From: an uncultured bacterium
GTDB lineage: Bacteria > Actinomycetota > Coriobacteriia > Coriobacteriales > Coriobacteriaceae
Length of the DNA stretch: 64,000 bases
Direction: 5' to 3'
Assembly (NCBI GenBank): GCA_905215385.1
Contig: CAJMPY010000011.1
Span: forward strand, 1-64,000
Within the stretch, counting starts at the first letter, position 1, and every line of letters begins with the position of its first letter. Under the pieces are notes generated by a model. The model was given only the letters and a program-made list of their open reading frames with translations. It had not been told where the DNA came from and searched no databases. The position numbers were made by a program, and so were the translations under genes. Below are positions 13,707 to 22,162 of this stretch, in pieces.

Positions 13707-16286
13707 GTGAGAAGTATTGCGACAGAGCGACCTGAATTGGTTGATGAATGGCATCCTACTAAGAACGGCGAGCTTACGCCGGGTTCGATTTCCTTCGGCA
13801 GCGTGAAGAAGGTCTGGTGGCGTTGCGCTCGTGGTCATGAGTGGGAGGCAAGTCCCAACAACAGGAGCAAAGGGCAAGGTTGCCCCTATTGCTCTGGTAG
13901 ACGAGCGCTCGTCGGCTTCAATGATCTTGCAACTGTTGAACCTGATATTGCTGCTACCTGGCATCCTGCGAAAAATGGCGATCTCACTCCAGATCAGGTT
14001 ACTCGGGGCTCCCATAAGAAGGTTTGGTGGATCTGCGAGCGTGGACATGAATGGGAAGCCTCGGTATTTAACCGCACGAAGGGCCGCGGTTGCCCCGCTT
14101 GCGCCTCTCTGAATAAAGGGAAACGTCGCAGCGAAGCAGCTCTTAGAAAGAACGGCTCCCTTGCGGAGAAGTTTCCTGAACTTCTGCAGGATTGGGATTA
14201 TGAGCTGAACGAAGCTCAGCCTTCTGAAATATCCTGCCTCTCGAATCTGCGATCTCGTTGGGTTTGCCATGTTTGTGGTCATCGCTGGACTGCCTCTGTA
14301 TATAAACGGACTGCCGAAAACCATACGTGTCCAGTTTGCGCACGAAAAGTCGTCAAGCCTGGATTCAACGACCTTCAATTCAATCGGCCGGATATAGCAC
14401 TCGAATGGGCTTCTAGTCTTAACGGAAACTTAAAGCCTTCCGATGTAACGGTGGGGAGCAATAAGAAGGTCTGGTGGCAATGCGATAAGGGTCATACATG
14501 GTTAGCTGAGGTAAGCCAGAGAACCTCTGGTGCGGGATGCCCTTATTGCTCCAATCAAATGGTTTGGCCTGGCTATAACGACTTGGCGACAACCAATCCT
14601 GTTATTGCGTCTGAGTGGCATCCTGCAAAAAATGGAAATTTGAAGCCTACCGATATTGCTGCTGGAAGTTCGAGGAAGAAGGTTTGGTGGCTTTGTCCTT
14701 TTGGGCATGAGTATCAGGCTACGCCGGCAAATCGCAGCATTGGGACGGGGTGTCCTGTTTGCGCCAAGGAAGGCAAGACGAGCTTTCCGGAGCAGGCATT
14801 GTATTTCTACTTCTCTAAAATCACTCCTGCTTTCAACAGATATCAATATGACGGAAAGTATGAGGTTGATGTTTGGCTTCCGGAGTTGAATGCGGGCATC
14901 GAATACGACGGAGCCTTTTGGCATGCTTCGCTTGCGGTAAAGGAGCGCGAGAAGAAAAAAGACCAATTTTTTATCGAGCGTGACATTAAGCTCATACGCA
15001 TTAAAGAAGTGAAGAGAGCCGAGGATGTGCTAGAGGATTTCGAAACAACCTTATATTGCCAAAGCTCGATCAATGGTTCTCAAATTCCTAATGTTATTGC
15101 TCGAATCAGCCGGCTTCTTGGTTTAGCCGAAGTTCCTGATGTGGACATAGAACGTGACAGGATCGCCATATACAGCCAATATGTTTCTGGGCAAAAGGCC
15201 AACAGCTTGTCAGCAACCAATCCTGATCTTGCTAGGGAATGGCATCCGACGAAGAACGGCATCCTTACGCCTGAAATGATCAGCCGATCTAGCGGCAAGA
15301 AGGTCTGGTGGCTTTGCGAGAAGGGGCACGAGTGGCAGAGTTCGGTAGACAATCGAAGTCGTGGTAATGGTTGTCCCTATTGCGCGGGCGTGAAGCTGCT
15401 CGTCGGTTTCAGTGACCTTGCCACCACGAATCCTGAAATTGCTGCTGAATGGCATCCCACAAAAAATGCGCCTTTGACACCCAGGGATGTAACCAGAGGA
15501 AGCACGAAACGCAAGCCTTGGTGGGTCTGCCCTAATGGTCATGAATACCGAGCCACAGTATCCAACCGCACGCTTGGCAAAGGTTGTCCAATCTGTTCAA
15601 AAGTGAAGAGAGGGAAAGCAAAACACGTTACGCATCTGCTGACCCATGACAGTCTCGACGTTACTCATCCAGAACTTTGCAAAGAGTGGGATTTCGAGAG
15701 GAATGGAATTATTTTGCCTTCGGATGTTACGAATGGAGCCGACACTAAGGTGTGGTGGATCTGCGATCGAGGGCATCACTATCAGGCGACTGTAGCCAAT
15801 CGTGTTTATGGTAAAGGCTGCTCTTATTGTGCAGGAAAAAAGGTTCTTGAGGGGTTCAACGATTTGGCGAGTGCTGCACCTGAAATTGCATCCCAATGGC
15901 ATCCGACCAAAAATGGGCATAAGAAACCCAATGAAGTGGTCGCTGGCAGTCATGCAAAGGCCTGGTGGCTCTGCGAAAAGGGACACGAGTGGGAAGCGCA
16001 AATAAAAAGCCGAGTTAAGCAAGGCGTTGGATGTCCGTACTGCTCAAACAAACGTTGCTTGAAGGGGTATAACGATCTCGCTTCTCGATATCCCGACCTG
16101 TTGGCGGAGTGGGATTGGGAAAAGAACGTAGACCTCAAGCCAGATGAGATCGTCTGCGGTTCGGGCAAGAAAGCGTGGTGGAAGTGCTCCGAAGGCCATT
16201 CTTGGCAAGCACCGATTTATAGAAGAGCCGAAGGGAGAGGTTGTCCTATTTGTCGACATGAACATAGGAAATCAGACAGTCGGTGA
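13707..16286 (+). CDS. ten zinc-ribbon modules around a Vsr/DUF559-like nuclease domain
   Basis: The 859-aa protein consists of ten modules of about 65-70 residues, each with an EWHPTKNG-type stretch and a KVWWxCxxGHEW ... GCPYC ribbon (DUF4379-like). Five precede and five follow a nuclease domain at about residues 358-425. That domain has SFPEQAL, then YEVDVWLPELNAGIEYDG and FFIERDIKLIRIKE, the E...D...ExD order of Vsr and DUF559 endonuclease-like proteins. Ribbon 3 is the most divergent (WVCHVCGHRW) and the only one without the WW pair. GATGGAGGT before GTG 13707 sets the start. Ribbon-nuclease fusions are known near defence genes; the symmetry here is notable. The target (phage DNA, modified DNA) is inference. 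Confidence 0.85.
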   Translation: MRSIATERPELVDEWHPTKNGELTPGSISFGSVKKVWWRCARGHEWEASPNNRSKGQGCPYCSGRRALVGFNDLATVEPDIAATWHPAKNGDLTPDQVTRGSHKKVWWICERGHEWEASVFNRTKGRGCPACASLNKGKRRSEAALRKNGSLAEKFPELLQDWDYELNEAQPSEISCLSNLRSRWVCHVCGHRWTASVYKRTAENHTCPVCARKVVKPGFNDLQFNRPDIALEWASSLNGNLKPSDVTVGSNKKVWWQCDKGHTWLAEVSQRTSGAGCPYCSNQMVWPGYNDLATTNPVIASEWHPAKNGNLKPTDIAAGSSRKKVWWLCPFGHEYQATPANRSIGTGCPVCAKEGKTSFPEQALYFYFSKITPAFNRYQYDGKYEVDVWLPELNAGIEYDGAFWHASLAVKEREKKKDQFFIERDIKLIRIKEVKRAEDVLEDFETTLYCQSSINGSQIPNVIARISRLLGLAEVPDVDIERDRIAIYSQYVSGQKANSLSATNPDLAREWHPTKNGILTPEMISRSSGKKVWWLCEKGHEWQSSVDNRSRGNGCPYCAGVKLLVGFSDLATTNPEIAAEWHPTKNAPLTPRDVTRGSTKRKPWWVCPNGHEYRATVSNRTLGKGCPICSKVKRGKAKHVTHLLTHDSLDVTHPELCKEWDFERNGIILPSDVTNGADTKVWWICDRGHHYQATVANRVYGKGCSYCAGKKVLEGFNDLASAAPEIASQWHPTKNGHKKPNEVVAGSHAKAWWLCEKGHEWEAQIKSRVKQGVGCPYCSNKRCLKGYNDLASRYPDLLAEWDWEKNVDLKPDEIVCGSGKKAWWKCSEGHSWQAPIYRRAEGRGCPICRHEHRKSDSR

Positions 16287-16432
16287 CGAATCTCAATGGA
16301 CCGGGTTTTGTGTCGAAAAATCTGTAGCAACCCTCCGATTCCTTTTGTACCCCCATCTCGTGCCTCGTTTGCCGTCTATACCACTCAAGTAATGGATGAG
16401 GTTGTCTTGTGATCCCAAGGCGGTTCGCTATT

Positions 16433-16702
16433 CGGAATTGGGACAAAATGTCCCAGCGATCGATCCCTTCTCTGCGCTGCCGAGCGCGTTCTTTCCGATC
16501 ATATGGGTCCATGAGCGCTTTCCGGAAAATGGATCCAATACCGCATTCCATATATTAACTGGGTTTATGCAAGCACAGTGTCCGTTAGTACGGACACTGT
16601 GAAGCGTTCGCTGGTAATACGATTTTCCAAGCTCGCCGAAACCGTGCGAGCCTATCGGCCAAGCCTGCCTTCACAAACGCAGCAGAAACACGGCACAGGT
16701 GG
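16433..16702 (+). repeat. intergenic block B, uninterrupted copy
   Basis: The block contains the palindrome GGGACAAAATGTCCC (16440-16454), about 100 variable bases, CATATATTAACTGGGTT, a perfect 12-bp-arm hairpin (16574-16585 and 16590-16601, CACAGTGTCCGT with loop TAGT), and a conserved 90-bp tail. Block A (11505-13614 without the IS) has the same parts in the same order. The two copies bracket the ten-ribbon gene as direct repeats. Confidence 0.65.
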
Positions 16703-17060
16703 TGATGCGATGCACGTCTGGAAGACCTAGGGGCAGACGCGGACTCGCATTCAGCATCGATGCTGGCGCGTCAGACAATCATCGTCCAGGGGAAGCGCCC
16801 ATGCCGCTGGGACAATTTGTCCCCGCGGGCGCCGCGCCCTCAATATGTCCCTTTTCTGAATACGGGACTAACAGAACCCTGCAGAACCTAGAGCGCCCTC
16901 TCTGCGAAACCCTCCTCCTGACCTTCGTGTAGAAAGCAGGAAAGCGTACACGGCGCACGCCGCTGAAAACTGCGGAACGATACGGAATCGACAGGCAAGA
17001 AATGCAAACCTCGCAATATCCCAATCAAAATTGTATAATCCCAAGGCAAATGGGAATATG
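16703..17060. other. gene-free stretch before the AbiE-like pair
   Basis: No gene is supported. A third GGGACAATTTGTCCC palindrome lies at 16809-16823. The promoter of the following two-gene operon should be here, but I see no clear -35/-10 pair. Confidence 0.45.
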
Positions 17061-17075
17061 CAAAAGGGACTGGTA

Positions 17076-18026
17076 ATGAACGATACCATAAAATACCTGA
17101 AAGATGAGATGGGCCTCTTCGTGACCGAGTTCGAATGGTCTGGAGCGTCTGACCTCCCGCTTTATCTTGCTAAGGCGGCATCCTATCGGCTGTGTTCCTG
17201 CAACGGGGTCGATTTCATTATGGCAGAGGTCGAGGGGGAGGTCTCGCTTCCCAACCTCAAGAGGATCGTCTCTCAAGTGTCGGCGAGGGCGGGCCTGCAG
17301 GTTGCGCTCGTCGCCCAGATCGACGCGCGCCAGCGAAAGGCCCTCGTTTCACAGGGCATCCCGTTCGTCGTTCCCGGCAGGCAGGCTTTCCTTCCGATGC
17401 TGGGTTTCGTTGCGAGCGCGAAACGGGAGCCGCGTTCTCTTCCGGAGGTGCTGGCGCCAGGTACTCAGGCTGTGCTGGTTACGCTGCTGGCCAACCCAGA
17501 GGTGCGAACGTCCGAAGAGCTGATGAGGGCGACGGGCATGCCGTCGTCGAGCATCTCGAGGGCCCTCGACGATCTGTCTCGCAGGGGGCTCGTAAGCAAG
17601 TCCAAAAACGGCCGCGCAGTGGTCATCGAACGCAGCACGAGCAGGAACGATCTCGTCAAAAGTGCAATCGGATGCCTGCGGAATCCTGTCGCGCGGGCCG
17701 TGTATGCGAAAAGAGACGAGCAAACGGCGCAGCTTCCGCTTGCGGGGGTGAGCGAGCTTTCGCAGCGCAGTATGCTGGCAGCCCCCCGAATCGAGCAGCG
17801 CGCGGTATCGAGGAGGGCCTTCAAAGAACTTGAGTTCGAGGAGGTCCAACTTGGCGAGCTTCACGATGAGGAGACGGTTCAGGTCCAGGTATGGGCGTAC
17901 GACCCGCTCGTGGCAGGAGGAGATGCGGTTGACGACGTGTCGCTTGCGTTGACGCTCGTCGGCGAGGGCGACGAGCGCGTCATCGGCCAGTTGAACGCGA
18001 TTTTTGGGGAGGAATTATGGCAGTGA
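17076..18026 (+). CDS. winged-helix protein, putative antitoxin of an AbiE-like pair
   Basis: The 316-aa protein has a central winged-helix DNA-binding domain at about residues 130-185 (LLANPEVRTSEELMRATGMPSSSISRALDDLSRRGLVSKSKNG region). The N-terminal part (about 1-110) is of unknown fold and ends in ALVSQGIPFVVPGRQAFLPM. That phrase is typical of MarR-like proteins that accompany nucleotidyltransferase toxins. An AAAGGGACT site supports ATG 17076 over upstream in-frame ATGs. It overlaps the nucleotidyltransferase gene by 10 bp. By analogy with AbiEi it would repress the operon and counter the toxin; it is not a clear AbiEi sequence homologue. Confidence 0.72.
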   Translation: MNDTIKYLKDEMGLFVTEFEWSGASDLPLYLAKAASYRLCSCNGVDFIMAEVEGEVSLPNLKRIVSQVSARAGLQVALVAQIDARQRKALVSQGIPFVVPGRQAFLPMLGFVASAKREPRSLPEVLAPGTQAVLVTLLANPEVRTSEELMRATGMPSSSISRALDDLSRRGLVSKSKNGRAVVIERSTSRNDLVKSAIGCLRNPVARAVYAKRDEQTAQLPLAGVSELSQRSMLAAPRIEQRAVSRRAFKELEFEEVQLGELHDEETVQVQVWAYDPLVAGGDAVDDVSLALTLVGEGDERVIGQLNAIFGEELWQ

Positions 18027-18781
18027 GCGAAGTTTACGGGCTACGCCGGTTCTCGGAATACATGGAGGGCCTCGAGGACTGCTATGCGATCATTGGCGGC
18101 ACGGCGTGCGACATCATCCTGAGCAACGCGGATCTCGACTTCAGGGTCACCAAGGACATCGACGTCATCCTGATTGCCGAGAACCGCTTTTCCGAGGTTG
18201 CGGCGGCAATATGGAAGCTGGTGAAGGACGGCGGCTACGATTGCGGATGGAGGGGCTCCGGGGGAGTTCATTTCTATCGATTCACCAAGCCGAGCGTTGC
18301 TGGCTTCCCGAGCATGGTGGAGCTGTTTAGCAAAGCCCCCTCGTTCATCAAGGAACCAGAAGGGCTGACAATCGTCCCGCTGCCAGCGGGCGAAGAGGCG
18401 TCGAGCCTTTCGGCTATCCTTCTCGATGACGACTACTACGCCTACATGAAGTCCGGTTGCAAGGAGGTCGACGGGATCATGGTTCTGGACGAGGTGCACC
18501 TTGTCCCTTTCAAGGCCAAGGCCTATCTCGATCTATCGAAGCGTAAGGCCGCTGGCGAGAGGGTCGATTCGAGCGACATCAAGAAGCACAAAAAGGATGT
18601 TTTCAGGTTGGCTCAGCTCTTCTCCCCGAGAACGTCGTCGGCACTGCCCGATTCGATTCGCAACGATATGACTGAGTTTTGCGAGAAGGTCCGTGCCGAG
18701 GGCGTTCCTCTGAAGCAGATGGGGGTTCCAATGACGCTCGAGGAGGGAATTGAGCTGATCAAGCGTGTATACGACCTGTAG
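18017..18781 (+). CDS. nucleotidyltransferase-fold protein, putative AbiEii-like toxin
   Basis: The 254-aa protein opens with YAIIGGTACDIILSNADLDF and VTKDIDVILIAE, giving the GG(T) and D-x-D motifs of DNA polymerase beta-type nucleotidyltransferases at about residues 25-58. A later KAKAYLDLSKRK and SSDIKKHKKDVFRLAQLF match the K-x(n)-KHxxD segment seen in AbiEii/MenT-type toxins. Those enzymes block growth by modifying tRNA or other RNA with nucleotides. The GGGGAGGAATT before ATG 18017 lies in the end of the upstream gene, so translation is coupled. Assignment as type IV-like toxin is inference from motif and context. Confidence 0.75.
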   Translation: MAVSEVYGLRRFSEYMEGLEDCYAIIGGTACDIILSNADLDFRVTKDIDVILIAENRFSEVAAAIWKLVKDGGYDCGWRGSGGVHFYRFTKPSVAGFPSMVELFSKAPSFIKEPEGLTIVPLPAGEEASSLSAILLDDDYYAYMKSGCKEVDGIMVLDEVHLVPFKAKAYLDLSKRKAAGERVDSSDIKKHKKDVFRLAQLFSPRTSSALPDSIRNDMTEFCEKVRAEGVPLKQMGVPMTLEEGIELIKRVYDL

Positions 18782-18965
18782 GGGCGGTTTCGGAATCTTT
18801 CAAGCATGCGACGAAGTAGGTGATGGGTTAGTTTTTTCGGCTTCGGTCGTATTGGGGACGATGCCCGAATGACGAAACTGAGATTGTTCCGAAAAGCAAA
18901 GAGCCGCAGCATTGCTACGGCTCTAAATTCATGCTATGATATGGGAAAATAGAACATTTGTTCGG

Positions 18966-18980
18966 TTATTCCCACTCGAT
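18966..18980 (-). repeat. guaA 3' end, candidate attachment site (right)
   Basis: TTATTCCCACTCGAT includes the stop codon and the last codons (IEWE) of guaA. Similar 15-mers at 4867 and 7427 in the same orientation suggest that this is an integration hotspot. The end of guaA is a known target of island integrases in other bacteria. Confidence 0.6.
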
Positions 18981-20564
18981 GGTCGCGGGCGGCTTGGACG
19001 TAATGTCGTAGCATACGCGGTTGGCGCCAGGGACCTCGGCAACGATGCGGCCGGAGATGCGGGCCAGGACGTCGTAGGGCAGCTTGGCCCAATCGGCGGT
19101 CATGGCATCGCTGGACTCGACGGCACGCAGGATGATCGGGCGCTGATAGGTGCGCTCGTCACCCATGACGCCAACGGACTTGATGTCGGGCAGGACCGCG
19201 AAATACTGCCAGCAGCTGTGCTCGGAGTTGCGCTCGCCGGTCTGCTCAAACAGACGCTGGTTGTAGGCGTCGAGCTCCTCGCGCACGATAGCGTCGGCAT
19301 TCTTGAGGATCTCGAGCTTCTCTTTGTCGACCGCACCGATGATGCGGATGGCAAGACCCGGGCCCGGGAAAGGCTGACGGAACACGATGTGACCCGGCAG
19401 ACCCAGCGCCAGACCAAGCGCGCGGACCTCGTCCTTAAAGAAGTGGTCGAGCGGCTCAATGAGGTCGAAGTGCACGCCCTCGGGGAACGGGATCAGGTTG
19501 TGATGGCTCTTGATGGTGGCCGTCTTGCCGCCCGTCTTGCGAGCGCCGGACTCGATGATGTCGGGGTAGATGGTGCCCTGAGCCAGGTACTTCACGGGTT
19601 TACCATCGGTCTCAAGCTGCTGAGCAACCGCGAAGAACTCTTTCCAGAACTGCGTACCGATGATGCGGCGCTTCTCCTCGGGCTCGGTCACGCCGGCCAG
19701 AAGCTCGGCATAACGGTCCTCGGCGTGGACGTGGATAAAGTCGACGTCAAACTGCTTGGTGAAGACCTCCTCCACCTGCTCGGGCTCGCCCTTGCGCAGC
19801 AGACCGTGGTTGATGAACACGCAGGTCATCTGCTTGCCTACGGCGCGGGCGCCAAGAGCTGCCACGACGGAGGAGTCGACGCCGCCGGACAGGGCCAGAA
19901 TCACGCGGTCGTTGCCGACCTTCTCGCGGAACTCGGCCGTCATGGTCTCGACCAGGTTGTCCATGCTCCAGTTGGGCTCCAGGCCGCAGATCTCAAACAG
20001 GAAGTTGCTCAGCAGCTGCTGACCGTACTCGGAATGCTTGACCTCGGGGTGGAACTGCGTGGTGAAGATCTTGCGCTCGACGCACTCCATGGCGGCAACC
20101 GGGCACACGTCGGTGCTGGCGGTAACGGTAAAGCCCTCGGGCACCTCGGAGACGGCATCGCGGTGGCTCATCCACACGGTCTGCTCCATGGGCGTGGAGT
20201 TAAAGAGCTTGGCGCCTGCCGTGCGCGTGATGGTGGCGCGGCCATACTCGCCCACCTCGGAGTGGCCGACCTTGCCACCGAGCGTCACGGCCGTGATCTG
20301 ATGACCGTAGCAGAAGCCCAGGACGGGAAGGCCCAGGTCAAAGATGGCGGGGTCGATGGACGGAGCGTCCTCGGCATACACAGAAGCCGGGCCGCCGGAA
20401 AGGATGAGCGCAGAGGCGTTCATCTCGCGAATCTCGTCGGCCGAGATGTCGCAGGGAACGATCTCGGAATACACGTTGAGGTCGCGGACGCGACGGGCAA
20501 TGAGCTGACCGTACTGCGCACCAAAGTCGAGTACGAGGACCTTTGCGGAAGCCTTTTGATCCAT
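18966..20564 (-). CDS. guaA: GMP synthase (glutamine-hydrolysing)
   Basis: The 532-aa enzyme converts XMP, ATP and glutamine to GMP. The N-terminal class I amidotransferase domain has the nucleophile in PVLGFCYGHQI, the His-Glu pair in FHPEV, and VLVLDFGAQYGQLIARRV at the start. The ATP pyrophosphatase domain has LALSGGVDSSVVAALG, and the dimerisation domain ends in KPPATIEWE. AGGAGGGG precedes ATG 20564, so the ATG at 20600 is not needed. It is the first core gene next to the accessory region and its 3' end seems to be the integration site. Confidence 0.98.
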   Translation of the reverse strand: MDQKASAKVLVLDFGAQYGQLIARRVRDLNVYSEIVPCDISADEIREMNASALILSGGPASVYAEDAPSIDPAIFDLGLPVLGFCYGHQITAVTLGGKVGHSEVGEYGRATITRTAGAKLFNSTPMEQTVWMSHRDAVSEVPEGFTVTASTDVCPVAAMECVERKIFTTQFHPEVKHSEYGQQLLSNFLFEICGLEPNWSMDNLVETMTAEFREKVGNDRVILALSGGVDSSVVAALGARAVGKQMTCVFINHGLLRKGEPEQVEEVFTKQFDVDFIHVHAEDRYAELLAGVTEPEEKRRIIGTQFWKEFFAVAQQLETDGKPVKYLAQGTIYPDIIESGARKTGGKTATIKSHHNLIPFPEGVHFDLIEPLDHFFKDEVRALGLALGLPGHIVFRQPFPGPGLAIRIIGAVDKEKLEILKNADAIVREELDAYNQRLFEQTGERNSEHSCWQYFAVLPDIKSVGVMGDERTYQRPIILRAVESSDAMTADWAKLPYDVLARISGRIVAEVPGANRVCYDITSKPPATIEWE

Positions 20565-20831
20565 GGTTTCCCCTCCTGTTGGCGGGGAGCCGGTGCCCAC
20601 CCGCGTGAATGAACGAAAATAACTTTCATAGTGTACACGTTATATGGGGCTTCTCGTCCCTCGCAGCCATCAGCGCACGGCAAACGCACGACCTGGGCCC
20701 TTATTTGACGGCAATTGAAGTGTTACTAAACGTTACAGATGATGTATTACGTTTGAACATTGGACGCCCTGTGCCACAATACTGCCGAACGACTCCGCCT
20801 CTGCGGCGGCAAATACGATAGGAATACCAGC

Positions 20832-21845
20832 ATGAAGCGCATCCTTCTCATCGCCACGGGCGGCACCATCGCATCGACCGAGGACGGCAACGGCCTCTCC
20901 CCCGCCCTGACCGGTGAGGAACTCGCCCAGAGCGTCCCCGAGATCTCGGGCCTCTGCGAGCTCGACGTGGTGCAGCCCATGAACATCGACAGCACCAATA
21001 TGCGCCCCAGTGACTGGATGCGTATCCGCGACGTCATCGTCGAGGGTTATGCCGACCACGACGGCTTCGTGATTCTGCACGGCACCGACACCATGAGCTA
21101 CACCGCGGCGGCGCTTTCCTACCTGATTCAGGACAGCCCCAAGCCCATCGTACTCACCGGCTCGCAAAAGCCCATGGGCAATCCCTTTACCGACGCCAAG
21201 CTCAACCTGTACCAGAGCCTGCTTTATGCGCTCGACGAGCACTCGCACGACGTCTCAATCGTGTTTGGCGGCGTAGCCATTGCCGGCACGCGCGCCCGCA
21301 AACAGCGCACCATGAGCTTTAACGCGTTCATTAGCGTCAACTATCCGCCCATCGCCTATATCCGCAACGACCGCATCGTGCGCAACGGGCTTCACGGCAC
21401 GCATCAGGGCGAAAACCCGGTGCGTTTCTACGACAGCATCGACCCGCGCGTATTTGTACTCAAGCTCACGCCCGGCGTAAACCCGGGCATCCTCGACGCC
21501 CTTGCCGATAGCTACGACGCTGTAATCCTTGAGACCTTTGGCATTGGCGGTATCCCCGAGTTTGGCGAGTCGGGCGAGTCGTTCCAAGAGGCGATTTTCC
21601 GCTGGGTCGATTCGGGCCGCACCGTCGTTATGACCACGCAGGTCCCCGAAGAGGGCCTCGATCTGGGTGTTTATGAGGTCGGCCGTGCTTACGCCGATCA
21701 TCCGGGCATTTTGCGCGGCGACGACATGACCACCGAGACGCTCGTGGCCAAAACTATGTGGGCACTCGGCCAGTCACGCGATGCCGCCGAGATCCAGCGC
21801 CTGTTCTACAGCCAAGTCAACCACGACCGCATCCCGATGGCGTAA
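20832..21845 (+). CDS. ansA: L-asparaginase, type I, cytoplasmic
   Basis: The 337-aa protein hydrolyses asparagine to aspartate and ammonia. The first catalytic threonine is in LIATGGTIAST near the N-terminus and the second in HGTDTMSYTAAAL at about residue 85; a Lys in TGSQKPMG completes the site. There is no signal peptide, so it is of the cytoplasmic AnsA type. An in-frame upstream start is possible, but the family begins at ATG 20832 and a TAGGAAT sequence lies before it. It is divergent from guaA with about 270 bp between them. Confidence 0.95.
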   Translation: MKRILLIATGGTIASTEDGNGLSPALTGEELAQSVPEISGLCELDVVQPMNIDSTNMRPSDWMRIRDVIVEGYADHDGFVILHGTDTMSYTAAALSYLIQDSPKPIVLTGSQKPMGNPFTDAKLNLYQSLLYALDEHSHDVSIVFGGVAIAGTRARKQRTMSFNAFISVNYPPIAYIRNDRIVRNGLHGTHQGENPVRFYDSIDPRVFVLKLTPGVNPGILDALADSYDAVILETFGIGGIPEFGESGESFQEAIFRWVDSGRTVVMTTQVPEEGLDLGVYEVGRAYADHPGILRGDDMTTETLVAKTMWALGQSRDAAEIQRLFYSQVNHDRIPMA

Positions 21846-21867
21846 TTCAGTTGTCGACGGGTATCCC

Positions 21868-22086
21868 CTATTCGATACCCTCGAGAAGCTCTGACACCGT
21901 CATGCCGAGTGCGGGCGCGATCTTAAATAGAACCTTGAGCGTGAAATTTGCCGTTCCATCTTCGATTCTGTCGAGATAGGGGCGACTGATTCCTGCTGCC
22001 ACACAAAAATCGACCTTGGAGATACCAAGGTCCCTGCGCGTCTCTTCGACCCGCCTGCCAAGAATCTGTTTCGCACGTTCGTCCAT
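21868..22086 (-). CDS. XRE family helix-turn-helix regulator, 72 aa
   Basis: The 72-aa protein is almost only an HTH_XRE domain: RRVEETRRDLGISKVDFCVAAGISRPYLDRIEDGTANFTLKVLF, and ends in SELLEGIE. The motif GISRPYLDRIE is the usual recognition helix. It is divergent from the gene at 22163, and a perfect 26-bp palindrome (22115-22140) lies between them, so autoregulation is likely. It may act as regulator or antitoxin for its neighbour. Confidence 0.85.
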   Translation of the reverse strand: MDERAKQILGRRVEETRRDLGISKVDFCVAAGISRPYLDRIEDGTANFTLKVLFKIAPALGMTVSELLEGIE

Positions 22087-22114
22087 GCAGCCGAGTTTGA
22101 AATGGAGCTGAACA

Positions 22115-22140
22115 AAAACGTAAACTATAGTTTACGTTTT
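22115..22140. promoter_or_regulatory. perfect 26-bp palindrome, operator between divergent genes
   Basis: AAAACGTAAACTA (22115-22127) and TAGTTTACGTTTT (22128-22140) are perfect inverted arms with no spacer. It lies 29 bp from the HTH gene start and 23 bp from the ATG of the gene at 22163. The XRE protein is the obvious candidate to bind here. Confidence 0.75.
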
Positions 22141-22162
22141 GCCGAATACACAGGAGTTTTCT

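Larger units (their letters stand above)
7427..18980. mobile_element. putative guaA-integrated genomic island with defence-like cargo
   Basis: The segment is bounded by two 15-bp guaA-end copies in direct orientation. It contains a membrane protein with a nuclease-like motif and its partner, an unknown protein, an IS1595-family element, a ten-ribbon nuclease and an AbiE-like pair. No integrase is seen inside, so it may be a remnant, be moved by another element, or have lost its integrase. The boundaries follow from the repeats; the island nature is inference. Confidence 0.55.

Noticed and set aside
13707..16286. Repeated units that could suggest a CRISPR array
   Set aside because: The repeats are protein modules of about 200 bp with diverged DNA and intact coding, not short identical repeats with unique spacers. 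No cas gene is in the window.
18936..20612. 558-codon open frame opposite guaA
   Set aside because: Antisense shadow of a conserved gene.
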